DNA of 64,000 bases from JANSWY01 sp965243755 (GCA_965243755.1 CBDEVW010000006.1:186001-250000), one strand, 5' to 3'; shown: positions 16,606 to 26,703, numbered from the stretch's first letter. The notes: generated from the letters alone by a model not told the origin. Made by a program: numbers and translations.

Positions 16606-17700
16606 ATGCAAAAAGTACTCTTTATAGACAGAGATGGCACCATTGTCTCAGAAACTGATGATGAGAAAGTAGAAACCATTGAAAAACTCAAGTTTCTTCC
16701 TGAAGCACTTTATTATCTGCGAAAAATTCATGACGAGTTGGATTATGAACTGGTAATGGTGACTAATCAGGACGGTCTGGGTACAGATGCATTTCCTGAA
16801 CATGAGTTTTATCCGGTGCATAATTTTATTCTGCGGACATTAGAGAGTGAAGGGATCCACTTTTCGGCCATCCATGTGGATGAACACTTTGAACATGAGA
16901 ATCACCCTAATAGAAAACCGGGTATAGGGATGCTTACGGGATATCTGGAGGGAGATTATGACATTGCCAATAGTTATGTTCTAGGGGATCGGGTAACTGA
17001 TGTTCAACTGGCCAGAAATCTTGGTAGCAAGGCCATTCACATCTGGCATGAAGCGGTTACCGATGCAGAGCTGACTACAGAGCACTGGAAAGAAATATAT
17101 GAGTTCCTTAAAATGGAGCCCAGGGTCTATGAAGTTCATCGTAAGACCAACGAAACAGATATCCACATTAAACTAAATCTGGACGGCTCTGGAAAAACCA
17201 ATATTTCTACCGGTCTGGCTTTCTTTGACCATATGCTTGACCAGCTTGGAAAGCACTCCCTGTGTGACCTGGAAATTACAGTGAAAGGTGACCTGGAAGT
17301 GGATGAACACCACACCATTGAAGACACGGCATTGGCGCTTGGAGAGGCATACTTGCAAGCAATTGGCAATAAGAAAGGGATCAATCGATATGGCTTTATG
17401 CTTCCAATGGATGATGTACTGGCTCAGGTGGCCATTGATTTTGGTGGCAGGCCATGGATTGTTTGGGAGGCAGAATTTAAACGGGAGAAAATTGGAGACA
17501 TGCCCACAGAGATGTTCTATCATTTCTTCAAATCATTTTCAGATGCAGCAAAGTGCAACCTGAATATCAAAGTAGAAGGGGATAACGAACACCATAAGAT
17601 CGAAGGCATTTTCAAGGCATTGGCTAAAGCCATTAAGATGGCAGTGAAAAGGTATGTAGAGGAGCTTGATATACTGCCTTCCACAAAAGGGGCTTTATAA
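16606..17700 (+). CDS. hisB: Bifunctional histidinol-phosphatase / imidazoleglycerol-phosphate dehydratase HisB
   Basis: 364 residues. The N-terminal HAD phosphatase has D8-x-D10-x-T12 (FIDRDGT), MVTNQDG, and a C-terminal acidic loop (LGDRVTDVQLA). The dehydratase domain starts near residue 167 (RKTNETDIHIKLNLDG) and carries both metal-binding blocks (DEHHTIEDTALALGEA and DNEHHKIEGIFKALAKA). It performs two histidine-pathway steps on either side of the HisC reaction. It is on the same strand as hisGDC but separated from hisC by the opposite-strand carbamoyltransferase cassette. No hisHAFI genes follow in the window. Confidence 0.95.
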   Translation: MQKVLFIDRDGTIVSETDDEKVETIEKLKFLPEALYYLRKIHDELDYELVMVTNQDGLGTDAFPEHEFYPVHNFILRTLESEGIHFSAIHVDEHFEHENHPNRKPGIGMLTGYLEGDYDIANSYVLGDRVTDVQLARNLGSKAIHIWHEAVTDAELTTEHWKEIYEFLKMEPRVYEVHRKTNETDIHIKLNLDGSGKTNISTGLAFFDHMLDQLGKHSLCDLEITVKGDLEVDEHHTIEDTALALGEAYLQAIGNKKGINRYGFMLPMDDVLAQVAIDFGGRPWIVWEAEFKREKIGDMPTEMFYHFFKSFSDAAKCNLNIKVEGDNEHHKIEGIFKALAKAIKMAVKRYVEELDILPSTKGAL

Positions 17701-17718
17701 ATCGAATTTCAATCAGGC

Positions 17719-17823
17719 TTACAGCGCAATCATTGCCTGATGATGCATGGTAAGAAGTACTGCTATGACAATGCCCAGAATGAGTATGGCTTTCCTGATG
17801 AAGTTTATTCTTGTTTTTTGCAT
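17719..17823 (-). CDS. Putative 34-residue membrane peptide
   Basis: A short frame: MQKTRINFIRKAILILGIVI, then AVLLTMHHQAMIAL and TAA. It has a basic N-terminus and one transmembrane helix. It lies 61 bp upstream of the TPR-LuxR regulator's stop-proximal end, between hisB and that gene, on the regulator's strand. Hydrophobic micro-peptides of this form are common in the phylum, but the length permits chance. I do not recognise it. Confidence 0.35.
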   Translation of the reverse strand: MQKTRINFIRKAILILGIVIAVLLTMHHQAMIAL

Positions 17824-17883
17824 GCTTCAAAGTTCTGGCAATTGAGCTACCGACCCAAAATATACGGGTGTACAAAAGGTCAA

Positions 17884-19539
17884 CTATCCCACAGTGACTG
17901 AGTCGAGCTTGATGAGGTAGTCGTTGAGACTTTCTTCGTGGTTGAGATTGAGTTTCTTCCTCAGACGGTATCTGGCAGTTTTTACACTTTCGGCAGATAT
18001 GCCCAGCATTTGTCCCATTTCTTTCATGGTAAGATTAAGCCGAATCAACGCACAAAGCTTAAGGTCATTGCTGGTGAGGGATTCATTTTCAGCTTTGAGT
18101 TTATAGAAAAAATCTTTGTGAACACTTTCAAAATGCAGTTTGAAATCTTCCCAATCTTTATCAACCTGTGCGTGTGAATTGATGATTTTGGCCAATCGCC
18201 TTACTTTCTTGAGGAGATCATCATCAGGGGTCGTGGAAATTTGTTCGATCTCTTCTTTCAGTTCATCCAGGATCTCATTCTTACGGATGAAATTGACAGT
18301 ATACGCTGTGAGCTCCTGGCTCTTTGCTTCTATCTCCCGATGCAATTTTTTCTGTTCCAGCTCTGAGCGCTTTTTGTCACGAATAATCCGGAGTTTCTGG
18401 GTTCTCATGATCAGAAAAGTGATGGTGATCAACAATACCAGTAAGGTACCTCCGGAAACTGCCATCAGCAGATTTATTCTGGATTTTTGCTCAAGTAGTT
18501 CGATCTCTTGTCTGTCCAGTTGTAGTTGTGCCTCATGTTTTTCAGCTTCTATTCTGGAGTGGAGGTTGGCAATGTCCTGAGCTACCTTTTCATTGAATAT
18601 ACTGTCTTTGAATGATACATATTTATCGTAATAATCGATGGCTTTTCGGTAGTTACCCCGGGCTACTTCTATTTCCTTCAGGTCAAAATAAATGTTTGGC
18701 AGCCATTTGATCGAACCGCTGGCCAGAGCGGTTTCTTCCGCTTTTTGTACAAATGGTAAAGCCTCAAGGTGCTGGTTGAGCAGGATATAGATGGAGGCAA
18801 TGTTTTCATATGACTTGGCCAGACCATCAAGGTCATTGATGCTTTCACTGAATTGTGCAGCTATTTTTAAGTGAATGATGCCTTCTTCGTATTTGCCCAT
18901 TGCCCTGTAAAGGAGACCGAGCCTGTTGAGACTTTCGGCTTTCCCGTAGGTGAAATCGGCTTTCTTATGAATTTTATATGATTTTTTTAGTATTTCAAGT
19001 GCCTTATCAAAGTCGTTTTGATGAATATAGATATCGGCCATTTTCGTGTATGTGGTCGCCATTCTACTCTCATCACCTAGTTTTTCGAAATATTCGTTAG
19101 CTATTTCATAGTTCCTCAGTGCCGATTCCTGGTCATTTTGGTCAGCATAGACCATGCCTATGTTGAGGATACAATTGGCAATGCCCAATGAGTCTGATAA
19201 CTTTTGAAAATCGTTTTGTGAAGAGTACAGGTGATTTAATGCAGGTTCGTAATTGCCAGCTGCCCAGTGAGCAACCCCGATGATGCGATTGGCATTTGCT
19301 TTTCCTGGCAGGTGGTCCGTTTTTAAAGACAGAGACAAAGCCAGGTTTCCATGTTTGATCGATTCATTAGGATCAATGATCCAATACTCAAAACCAATAT
19401 TGTTGTGCAGATCGATTCGATCAATATCTGAAAGTAGCTCGTTTTGCAGTTCCCTGTTGAGACTATCTATCTTAGGTGTTTGAGAGTTCGTAGCATGGAT
19501 GAGTGTGAATAGTAAAAAAAATACCCCCATGAATTTCAT
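17884..19539 (-). CDS. TPR-repeat membrane regulator with C-terminal LuxR-type HTH
   Basis: 551 residues: signal peptide (ends HATNSQ), then about six TPR units over residues 40-320 (LNIGMVYADQNDQESAL, YTKMADIYIHQNDFDKAL, NRLGLLYRAMGKYEEGI), a transmembrane helix near 350-372, a charged coiled coil (EQKKLHREIEAKSQEL) and a winged or LuxR-type HTH at about 475-540 (LTMKEMGQMLGISAESVKTARYRLRKKL). This periplasmic-TPR plus cytoplasmic-HTH design is a common one-component regulator type in Bacteroidota. Its signal and targets are unknown. A two-component partner is not seen. Confidence 0.8.
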   Translation of the reverse strand: MKFMGVFFLLFTLIHATNSQTPKIDSLNRELQNELLSDIDRIDLHNNIGFEYWIIDPNESIKHGNLALSLSLKTDHLPGKANANRIIGVAHWAAGNYEPALNHLYSSQNDFQKLSDSLGIANCILNIGMVYADQNDQESALRNYEIANEYFEKLGDESRMATTYTKMADIYIHQNDFDKALEILKKSYKIHKKADFTYGKAESLNRLGLLYRAMGKYEEGIIHLKIAAQFSESINDLDGLAKSYENIASIYILLNQHLEALPFVQKAEETALASGSIKWLPNIYFDLKEIEVARGNYRKAIDYYDKYVSFKDSIFNEKVAQDIANLHSRIEAEKHEAQLQLDRQEIELLEQKSRINLLMAVSGGTLLVLLITITFLIMRTQKLRIIRDKKRSELEQKKLHREIEAKSQELTAYTVNFIRKNEILDELKEEIEQISTTPDDDLLKKVRRLAKIINSHAQVDKDWEDFKLHFESVHKDFFYKLKAENESLTSNDLKLCALIRLNLTMKEMGQMLGISAESVKTARYRLRKKLNLNHEESLNDYLIKLDSVTVG

Positions 19540-19587
19540 AAGGGTAATTGTACGAAATAATTCGCTTTATTGTTTAATGATAAGTCA

Positions 19588-20022
19588 TTAAATTCTATCC
19601 CAGGGAATTCGGGTAAGCATTAGAAATAATGAAATACCAAAGAATATCGCCTGGTACCTGTACTTCACCACTGCGTCAGTAGCTTTTTTGCTAATCGATC
19701 TTCCAATTTGCGCAGCTGCAACCGCCAGAATCATCACAGTAATGTGTTCTACGGCCCAGTACCGTACTGCAGCATCTTTCATAGCTGCCCCAAAATCCTG
19801 AAAAGCCGATTGAGTGATAGGGCTTAAGAATATGTATAGGATAAGTCCCAGAAGAAATTGAAGGTGCATTGTTCCCACAAATCCTGCAGCCATGCCATTA
19901 TCGCTTTTCTTGTATTCTGCACCGGAGAATAATCCAATCACCGATTTTACTACAAGAACCACTGCCAACAGAAGGATAATCCATCTCAACCAGGAATGAA
20001 CTACTAAAAGGAAATCATACAT
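19588..20022 (-). CDS. Four-helix membrane protein, cytochrome-b-like hypothetical
   Basis: 144 residues with four transmembrane helices (about 8-30, 46-66, 88-108, 120-140). Histidines lie at helix positions (VVHSWLRW, TMHLQFLLG, VEHITVMIL), a spacing compatible with haem or metal binding. Close relatives in Bacteroidota are usually labelled cytochrome B. No electron-transfer partner gene is nearby, so the redox role is unproven. It is a single gene between two unrelated minus-strand genes. Confidence 0.55.
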   Translation of the reverse strand: MYDFLLVVHSWLRWIILLLAVVLVVKSVIGLFSGAEYKKSDNGMAAGFVGTMHLQFLLGLILYIFLSPITQSAFQDFGAAMKDAAVRYWAVEHITVMILAVAAAQIGRSISKKATDAVVKYRYQAIFFGISLFLMLTRIPWDRI

Positions 20023-20102
20023 AGCGTTTGTTTTTGGGCGCTAATATAATCCAAAACATCATATGATGTTGTCAAATTTCATACAACTGTGCCAATGTCC
20101 GA

Positions 20103-21653
20103 CTACTCAGGAAGCAATTCCAGATGGCTGCTGAATTGGTAATATCGCCTGAGTTCATTACTGGTTATTACCTGGTAGAAGTTCATTTGCTTTCCATTGA
20201 ATTCTACCCACTCCGATTCGAGTAATTCTTTAATTTCATTCATGTCAAATGATCCTATGTATTTGATTAATCCGGTAATGGTTTGCTCGGGAGCAATCAT
20301 CAGGGTTAGTGCTTTAGGAGTGCTTGTCTTTTTTTCGGTTCCCAAATGGTATGTCACTTCTTCTGTTAACACTGCCAGGCTCATGGATTCGGGTGAAAAG
20401 ATGATCAGGTCTTCGAATTCCTCTCCTGTGTCAGGGTCAAATAATAATTCTCTCATAGAAATATTCTCCTGAAACTGCGTTTTCGATAATGGCACTTTTA
20501 GAGAGTCATCCCTGTATATTTTTACTTTGCCACTTTCAACTGCACCTAGTAGCAGGTTGACAAATTTTTCATTTTTCATCAACACATTGTTCATGCTGTC
20601 ATTAAAGTTGATGAGTGAACTTTGAGCATAGGTAATGGAGCGATTATTGAGTTGATCGGCTGATGCAGGAAGTTTCAGAATGCCTTTGTTGTAAGTGGGG
20701 TCTTTGGTGCCATCATTTAACTGACCGTCGAGCGCCAATGTATCCGTGGGTACCTGGTAATCTTTCGTTTTATTGAGTTTCCCCAGTTGAATTGCATCAG
20801 CTAGGTACATGATGCCTGAAGCGGTATGATTTTTTAAGAGCTCATTGGTCCTTACAGAAATAAGATATTGTGGGTTTGGCGCTGTGAAGGAATAATCATT
20901 GTTCGAATAAATGTCCAATGTCATGCCATTTCCAGGGTTGGTTTCTTTTACAGCGAGACTAATCGCATGATCTTCCGGTATAGCCAATGATGGTATTTTG
21001 CTATCCCCATTTTTGTTAAATCCCGTTATTTTGCCCTGATTGATCCCATTGATTAGTTGATGGCCAATTCCTGAGTCCCAGGTATAATTCCCGTCGAGAT
21101 TGGTCATGACGTTGGAGTTGTAAAAGTGTTCCATGGTGACGTTGTACCATATCCAGTCATTTTCATTGCAGAGATTTTTGAAATCTTCGAATCGATATGA
21201 GCAGATGTATTTCCGGAATCCCTCGATACTTTCATATTCCGGTAGATAGATGTTGATAAAATTAATTTGCTCATATCGCTTTTTGCCTTTCAAACCGATG
21301 GTTTTATCCACCCCAAAAAGAGAAAGACTTTCAGGATAATAGTACTCTTCCGTTATATCAAACTCATCATTCCAGTCCTGCGTGGTGTACGTTAGTTTTT
21401 CTTTAATATCAATGTACGAGATCTCTTTTGGGTTTGAAGATTCTGCAACATCATATGCTGTTATCTGCCCGTTTGCAGTAGCCTCCAATAACAACTTCGG
21501 GAGTTCCTGGCGGTATTTGAAGAAACCTTTGTTGGCATCATCTCTTAGGTCGTAATAACTGATTATTCTGATTTGGTTTTGAACCTTGACCGATTTTTGT
21601 CCAAAAGTTAGGGTACATAAGAAAAGGAGGAATAGGAAGAGTAGATATCGCAT
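20103..21653 (-). CDS. Secreted protein with GldN-like repeats (tentative)
   Basis: 516 residues, signal peptide ending TFGQ. The sequence shows repeated blocks of the form short helix, ANGQITAYD or SGKVKIYRDD, then YYPESL or FSPESMSLAV and an aromatic strand. These recur about three times (starting near residues 35, 185-220 and 370-390). This rhythm recalls GldN of the gliding/type IX secretion motor, which has one such domain and is about 300 residues, so this would be an enlarged, divergent relative. No other gld or por gene is in the window. It lies divergently next to the ECF sigma gene. Confidence 0.4.
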   Translation of the reverse strand: MRYLLFLFLLFLCTLTFGQKSVKVQNQIRIISYYDLRDDANKGFFKYRQELPKLLLEATANGQITAYDVAESSNPKEISYIDIKEKLTYTTQDWNDEFDITEEYYYPESLSLFGVDKTIGLKGKKRYEQINFINIYLPEYESIEGFRKYICSYRFEDFKNLCNENDWIWYNVTMEHFYNSNVMTNLDGNYTWDSGIGHQLINGINQGKITGFNKNGDSKIPSLAIPEDHAISLAVKETNPGNGMTLDIYSNNDYSFTAPNPQYLISVRTNELLKNHTASGIMYLADAIQLGKLNKTKDYQVPTDTLALDGQLNDGTKDPTYNKGILKLPASADQLNNRSITYAQSSLINFNDSMNNVLMKNEKFVNLLLGAVESGKVKIYRDDSLKVPLSKTQFQENISMRELLFDPDTGEEFEDLIIFSPESMSLAVLTEEVTYHLGTEKKTSTPKALTLMIAPEQTITGLIKYIGSFDMNEIKELLESEWVEFNGKQMNFYQVITSNELRRYYQFSSHLELLPE

Positions 21654-21740
21654 GGCTCAGAAGTTTTCAATCAAATTAAATAAATTTCTTCACAGATACT
21701 GGGGGTGTCCTCATGCTATTGGGTCTTAAACCCAGAAGAT

Positions 21741-22238
21741 ATGGAAGAATTAGCAAAGTTCAGAAAGTTGTTTGAGTGCCATTTTTCACCCCTGGTAAAG
21801 TATGCTTACTACATCACCAGAGACAAGGAGCAGTCCAAGGATATAGTTCAGGGCTTTTTTGTGCAACTGTGGAAAACTAATAAATGGAAAGAAATACAGG
21901 TTTTTGAACAATTTGCCTATCAGTCCATTAAAAATCGGTCACTCAATTTTATTCGCGACAACAAGCGATTTGATCGGGAGCAATTGCCCGAATTGTACGT
22001 ACATCCCCACGATCAGATGGATCCCAATTTCCCCAAATATCTTCTTGAATCTGCCATTCGTGGTTTGCCGGAAAAGTGCCGGGAGGTATTTATGTTGAGC
22101 AAACTGGAAGGACTTACCTATGATGAAATAGCACAGGTCCGTAACCTGTCTGTTAAGACGGTGGAGAAACATATAGGAACAGGGTTGCAAAAACTGAAAG
22201 TCAAGCTCGCCCCATACCGGGACCTGTTTCTGGATTGA
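21741..22238 (+). CDS. ECF sigma factor of a FecIR-type system
   Basis: 165 residues from the ATG at 21741 (MEELAKFRKLF); an upstream GTG at 21705 is also open but lacks support. Region 2 is YITRDKEQSKDIVQGFFVQLW with KSIKNRSLNFIRD, and region 4 is LPEKCREVFMLSKLEGLTYDEIAQVRNLSVKTVEKHI. It pairs with the FecR gene starting 18 bp downstream and would transcribe the TonB-receptor locus in response to substrate. Confidence 0.9.
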   Translation: MEELAKFRKLFECHFSPLVKYAYYITRDKEQSKDIVQGFFVQLWKTNKWKEIQVFEQFAYQSIKNRSLNFIRDNKRFDREQLPELYVHPHDQMDPNFPKYLLESAIRGLPEKCREVFMLSKLEGLTYDEIAQVRNLSVKTVEKHIGTGLQKLKVKLAPYRDLFLD

Positions 22239-22255
22239 TGGATTAAAGCATTTGA

Positions 22256-23095
22256 ATGATGAAAAAAGACATAAACGAAGAATTTGATCATCGCATCATG
22301 CAACTGGACATGATGCCAGAAGTATTGTCGGAAGACGAAAAAGAAATGGCCTGGAAGGAAATCGTAGATGACATTTCTCCCCAAAGTAAAATGGTTTCGG
22401 TTTTCTTCTGGATCGGAACTGCAGCAGCAATTTTACTGATAGCAGTTACCACTGTACTACTCGTAAAGTCTAAGCCGGAGAGCTATGTGACCAACGCCAA
22501 TGCCATGATGTCTTTGTCGCTGGATGATGGATCGGAAGTTACACTAGACCGGCAGAGCCAGCTTACAGTCAATGATAATTTTGGTGGAAATATCAGATCG
22601 GTATCATTGGAGGGACAGGCGTATTTTAAGATCGCAAAAAATCCGGATCAACCTTTTGTGATTAGCACACCAAAAGGGAAAGTACAGGTCCTGGGTACTT
22701 CATTTAATGTGCTGGTAAGAGGAGAAGCATTTGAGGTTGCAGTAACCTCAGGCACAGTAGAACTGATATCAGGAAAACAAAAACTGTTGCTAAATCGGCA
22801 GGAGACTGGAATTCTGCAGGAAGGAATTTTAAAGAGAATGCCCTGGAACCCCAATGATCTCGCCTGGCTGGGAACCCTGGAATTTAATGGTGAAAACCTC
22901 AGTAAGGTAGCCAATACGCTGAATGAGCTGTTCGGGAAGTCTATCCAACTAGAGGGTCCCATTAGTGACTGTACCATTACAGCCAAAATAGAATTCGATA
23001 CCATGGAGGATGTCCTTGAGGTAATCGCCGAGACGCTGGACCTTAGCTGGAGAAAAGATGGTGAAACGATAATCTTGCAGGGTAATGGGTGCTAA
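22256..23095 (+). CDS. FecR-type anti-sigma factor
   Basis: 279 residues. The N-terminal cytoplasmic part (1-44) binds sigma, a single transmembrane helix follows (about 45-67), and then the periplasmic FecR domain (LSLDDGSEVTLDRQSQLTVND, LEGQAYFKIAKNPDQPFVIST, VQVLGTSFNV). A C-terminal STN-like domain (FNGENLSKVANTLNELFGKSIQL, about 200-279) follows. It relays receptor occupancy to the sigma factor upstream. The last 11 bases overlap the receptor gene in another frame, so the three genes are tightly coupled. Confidence 0.9.
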   Translation: MMKKDINEEFDHRIMQLDMMPEVLSEDEKEMAWKEIVDDISPQSKMVSVFFWIGTAAAILLIAVTTVLLVKSKPESYVTNANAMMSLSLDDGSEVTLDRQSQLTVNDNFGGNIRSVSLEGQAYFKIAKNPDQPFVISTPKGKVQVLGTSFNVLVRGEAFEVAVTSGTVELISGKQKLLLNRQETGILQEGILKRMPWNPNDLAWLGTLEFNGENLSKVANTLNELFGKSIQLEGPISDCTITAKIEFDTMEDVLEVIAETLDLSWRKDGETIILQGNGC

Positions 23096-25658
23096 GATCA
23101 ATGTATTAATATGCCTGCTGCTATTCGGTAATGGCCTGATCGGGCAATCAGGAATAGAAAATACAGTGACGTTTCAGGAATTTATCGAATACCTTGATCA
23201 ACACACAGATTACAGATACTCATACCCTGATGAGCTGAATAACAGAACATTGGTGCTTGGGGGAGACATAAACTTTTCTGCACCACATGAATTCGAATCA
23301 TTTTTGTTACCAGCAGGAATCGAGCTCAAAGTGCGCAAAAACCTGCTGATATTTAAAAAACAGAAGAATTCAGAACCTGTGCCAGCGTCATTGCAAAAAA
23401 GAGTTCTCTCTGGCTATGTAAGAGATGAGGAATCAGGGGAGAGTTTGATTGGAGCCCATGTCATTGATGTGAATTCAGGGGCTGGTGTGTCCACCAATGT
23501 TTATGGTTTTTTCAGCCTGGTTGTAACCGGGGATTACATAGAGGCCAGCTACATTGGATTTGAAAAAGTAAAAATCAAACTGCAACCAGACCAGTCCGAG
23601 CTTACAATAAATTTGCAACCGCACAGCAATATGCTTTCAGAAGTGGTGATTACGGGAGAACAGAAAATCACAGAGGTGACTGCAATGAGCATCATGAAAC
23701 TGGCGCCAGAGAAAATCAAAAAGCTCCCTGTATTCATGGGAGAGTCCGATGTGTTGAAATCATTGCAACTACTTCCGGGAGTACAATCTGGCAATGAAGG
23801 CTCTTCCGGAATCTATGTGCGGGGGGGAGGCCAGGATCAAAACCTGATTTTACTGGATGGGGTGCCTGTATACAATGCCAATCATTTGTTTGGGTTCTTT
23901 TCAGTGTTTAATACCGATGCAATTAAAAATGTATCGCTTATCAAAGGAGGTTTTCCGGCAAGATATGGAGGGAGGTTATCATCTGTAGTGGATATCCAGA
24001 TGAAAGAAGGCAACATGAATAAGCTGGAAGGGGAGGGTGCTCTGGGTATAATCGCCTCCAAGCTCACCTTAAGTGGCCCGATCAATCAGGGCAAGACATC
24101 ATTTATGGTTTCGGGCAGGCGGACATACATCGATGCGCTTACAGTTCCATTGATGAAGTTAGGAGGGGCCAATCCGGTGTTTGGTTATAATTTCTGGGAT
24201 CTCAATGCAAAGATCAACCATATAGCAAGTAAAAAGGACCGATTTTATCTCAGCTTCTATTCTGGCAGGGACAGGTTTTTTAATGAACATAAGTTCAAAA
24301 GGTTGCCTGATGTAGATGAGGAAGAACATCAAACTTTAAATTGGGGGAACATCACCTCCGCATTTCGCTGGAACAGGCAATTCAATAAAAAGCTGTTTGC
24401 TAACCTTACAACCACCTACAGCCGGTATCAGTTTAAGCTCGCCACAACTCTGGATTATCAGTACAGTGAAGGATTTGGATCTCCTGATATCTATCGTGAG
24501 AGTGCGTATTTTTCCAATATTCAGGATATTGGAATGAAGGTAGATTTTGATTATTTCCTGGACAATCATCACCACATTAAGTTTGGCGCCAATGCCATTA
24601 GTCATCAACTGAAACCGGGAGTTTCTTCTTACAAATCCCACACAGAAGTAGATACCACTTTTGGTTCCCGTCAAATCAACCTCGAAGAATATTATGTATA
24701 CCTCGAAGATGAAATCAAATTGATGAGAAGCCTTAGTATGAACCTTGGGATTCATGTATCTGGTGCGGCAGTCGCTAATTCATTTTACCAGTCAGTACAG
24801 CCAAGAGTTTCTCTCAATCAAAAACTCAGCAATCAGTGGTCTTTCAAAGCATCTTATGCAAGGATGGCTCAATACATACACCTCCTGGTCAATTCAGGGA
24901 TTGGGTTACCAACAGACTTGTGGGTTCCCAGTACTGATATAGTCAAACCTCAGTTGTCTGATCAGGTGGCTGCCGGAGTGGTGGCCAACCTTGGAGGGAT
25001 TGAACTTTCTGTGGAGAGCTATTACAAATGGATGGATAACCTGATTGAGTATAAAGACGGTGCGGGGTTTCTTGATATTGATAGCGACTGGGAGCACAAA
25101 GTCGCCTTTGGGACTGGCAAAAGCTACGGAATTGAATGTTTTGTCCAGAAAAAGATTGGTCAATCCACCGGGTGGGTGGGGTACACCTGGTCCAAAACCA
25201 ACCGGCATTTTGATCAATTGAATTTTGGTAAAGCCTTTCCTTACCGTTACGATCGCCGGCATGATGTGTCGTTGGTTTACAGTTATCAGATCAGTGAGCA
25301 GATCAGTCTGGGGGCTGTGTGGGTATATGGTACGGGTAATGCCATCACGCTACCAACTTCCAGCTATCCCAAGGCCACCTGGGATACCAATGAAATCAAT
25401 TACAACGAATTTATTAAGCATTATCCAGGACGAAATTCTTCAAGAATGGAGGATTACCACCGGCTGGACCTGAATGTGAGCTTCAAAAAGCAAAAGAGAT
25501 GGGGAGAAAGAACCCTGGTGTTCGGATTGTTCAATGCCTACAACAGACAAAATCCGACCTATATAGATTTTGATGACAGGGACCCGCAAAACAAGCAGTT
25601 CAAGAAGTTCAGTTTATTTCCCATAATGCCCAATGTTAGTTATCAATTTAAATTCTAA
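23085..25658 (+). CDS. TonB-dependent outer-membrane receptor, FecA/SusC-like
   Basis: 857 residues. Signal peptide (ends LIGQ), STN-like domain (about 25-88), carboxypeptidase-regulatory-like beta-sandwich (about 103-185, beginning LSGYVRDEESGESLIGAHV), plug (about 200-320, with VYVRGGG-type signature IYVRGGGQDQNLILLDG and RYGGRLSSVVDI), then the 22-strand barrel ending VSYQFKF. The STN domain implies signalling to the FecR upstream. It is followed after 3 bp by its DUF4249 lipoprotein. The substrate cannot be read from the sequence. Confidence 0.9.
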   Translation: MGAKINVLICLLLFGNGLIGQSGIENTVTFQEFIEYLDQHTDYRYSYPDELNNRTLVLGGDINFSAPHEFESFLLPAGIELKVRKNLLIFKKQKNSEPVPASLQKRVLSGYVRDEESGESLIGAHVIDVNSGAGVSTNVYGFFSLVVTGDYIEASYIGFEKVKIKLQPDQSELTINLQPHSNMLSEVVITGEQKITEVTAMSIMKLAPEKIKKLPVFMGESDVLKSLQLLPGVQSGNEGSSGIYVRGGGQDQNLILLDGVPVYNANHLFGFFSVFNTDAIKNVSLIKGGFPARYGGRLSSVVDIQMKEGNMNKLEGEGALGIIASKLTLSGPINQGKTSFMVSGRRTYIDALTVPLMKLGGANPVFGYNFWDLNAKINHIASKKDRFYLSFYSGRDRFFNEHKFKRLPDVDEEEHQTLNWGNITSAFRWNRQFNKKLFANLTTTYSRYQFKLATTLDYQYSEGFGSPDIYRESAYFSNIQDIGMKVDFDYFLDNHHHIKFGANAISHQLKPGVSSYKSHTEVDTTFGSRQINLEEYYVYLEDEIKLMRSLSMNLGIHVSGAAVANSFYQSVQPRVSLNQKLSNQWSFKASYARMAQYIHLLVNSGIGLPTDLWVPSTDIVKPQLSDQVAAGVVANLGGIELSVESYYKWMDNLIEYKDGAGFLDIDSDWEHKVAFGTGKSYGIECFVQKKIGQSTGWVGYTWSKTNRHFDQLNFGKAFPYRYDRRHDVSLVYSYQISEQISLGAVWVYGTGNAITLPTSSYPKATWDTNEINYNEFIKHYPGRNSSRMEDYHRLDLNVSFKKQKRWGERTLVFGLFNAYNRQNPTYIDFDDRDPQNKQFKKFSLFPIMPNVSYQFKF

Positions 25659-25661
25659 TCA

Positions 25662-26579
25662 ATGAAAAAGACACTATTAATACTTACCATTGGCTGGGCC
25701 ATTTTTTCCTGTGAAACACCAATTGATCCGGAGCTGCCGGAATCTGGAAGCAACACAGTGATCTATTCGTTTTTTCGTCCGGACACCAGTCTTTATGTAG
25801 ATGTTTTTTCTGCGATTCCCATCCTACAGGAAAATGTTTTTGAACGAAACAGGCAGGTATCAATTCAGTTGTTTGCGGATGGTGAATTTGTAGAGAATCT
25901 TGCATTGAGTGAATGGGGATCTTATTATTCAGAATTATATCCCAGGGAAGGTGTACAGTATACGGTAGAATTACAGTCTGGTGATGAGGTGGTTAGGGGT
26001 ACGGATGTCATTCCGCAAGCTGTGGAACTATTGGATGCTACGGTAGGGACCGAACTGGTTGATTTTAACATTGGTGAATATGGTTATCCTGCCCAAATCA
26101 CCTTCAGAGACCCTGAGCATACGGTCAATTATTATGCTTTGGAAGTGTTTGTGGAGGACTGTTCCGAAGGATGCGTGACCACTGGGATATCAGGAGAGCT
26201 CAATGAATTGTTGATCGAAGAACTTGAAGTGGACACAGATGGCTCAACAGATGTGAATATTGGAGGAGGACCCGAAACGCTGGGAGGGTTCCGGTATTTA
26301 TATTTTGAAGATGACAGTTTTAATGGAGAAGTGTTTTCTTACAGTTTTTATATTGTTCCTTCAAAGTTAAATTTTGAGGAGAACAACAATGTCCAGATCA
26401 AATTTGTACTGAAATCATTGAGTAAGTCCCATTTTGATTACCTGCTCACTTCCGACTACCAGCGGCAAATTGAAGAAGAGGGATCGCTAACCGAACCCGT
26501 ACAGGTAGCCAACAATATTGAGAACGGCGTTGGGGCTTTTGCAGGGTACAATTATGATGTGTTTTTGGTGAGGTTTTAA
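25662..26579 (+). CDS. DUF4249 outer-membrane lipoprotein
   Basis: 305 residues with a lipoprotein signal (MKKTLLILTIGWAIFSC, cysteine 17). Beta-rich body with the DUF4249 pattern: VIYSFFRPDTSLYVDVFSAIP early, then YSELYPREGVQYTVELQSG and a C-terminal GAFAGYNYDVFLVRF. A cysteine pair (VEDCSEGCV) occurs mid-protein. DUF4249 proteins pair with TonB receptors, as here, and are thought to be surface lipoproteins helping substrate capture, in a role like SusD. It ends the first receptor locus. Confidence 0.82.
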   Translation: MKKTLLILTIGWAIFSCETPIDPELPESGSNTVIYSFFRPDTSLYVDVFSAIPILQENVFERNRQVSIQLFADGEFVENLALSEWGSYYSELYPREGVQYTVELQSGDEVVRGTDVIPQAVELLDATVGTELVDFNIGEYGYPAQITFRDPEHTVNYYALEVFVEDCSEGCVTTGISGELNELLIEELEVDTDGSTDVNIGGGPETLGGFRYLYFEDDSFNGEVFSYSFYIVPSKLNFEENNNVQIKFVLKSLSKSHFDYLLTSDYQRQIEEEGSLTEPVQVANNIENGVGAFAGYNYDVFLVRF

Positions 26580-26703
26580 GGGGAACTGAACCATGATGTT
26601 AATGATGGTAGGATGTTATTGGTGATTGAATTTCAATAACAGTCTATTTATATCCAGTCAATCCTAAAATCCAGATTAAGACCAAACTAGTCAGTGTGAC
26701 CAA

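Noticed and set aside
16485..16691. Extended N-terminus of the carbamoyltransferase
   Set aside because: It would overlap hisB on the other strand and precedes the standard family start MKILGISCYYHD.
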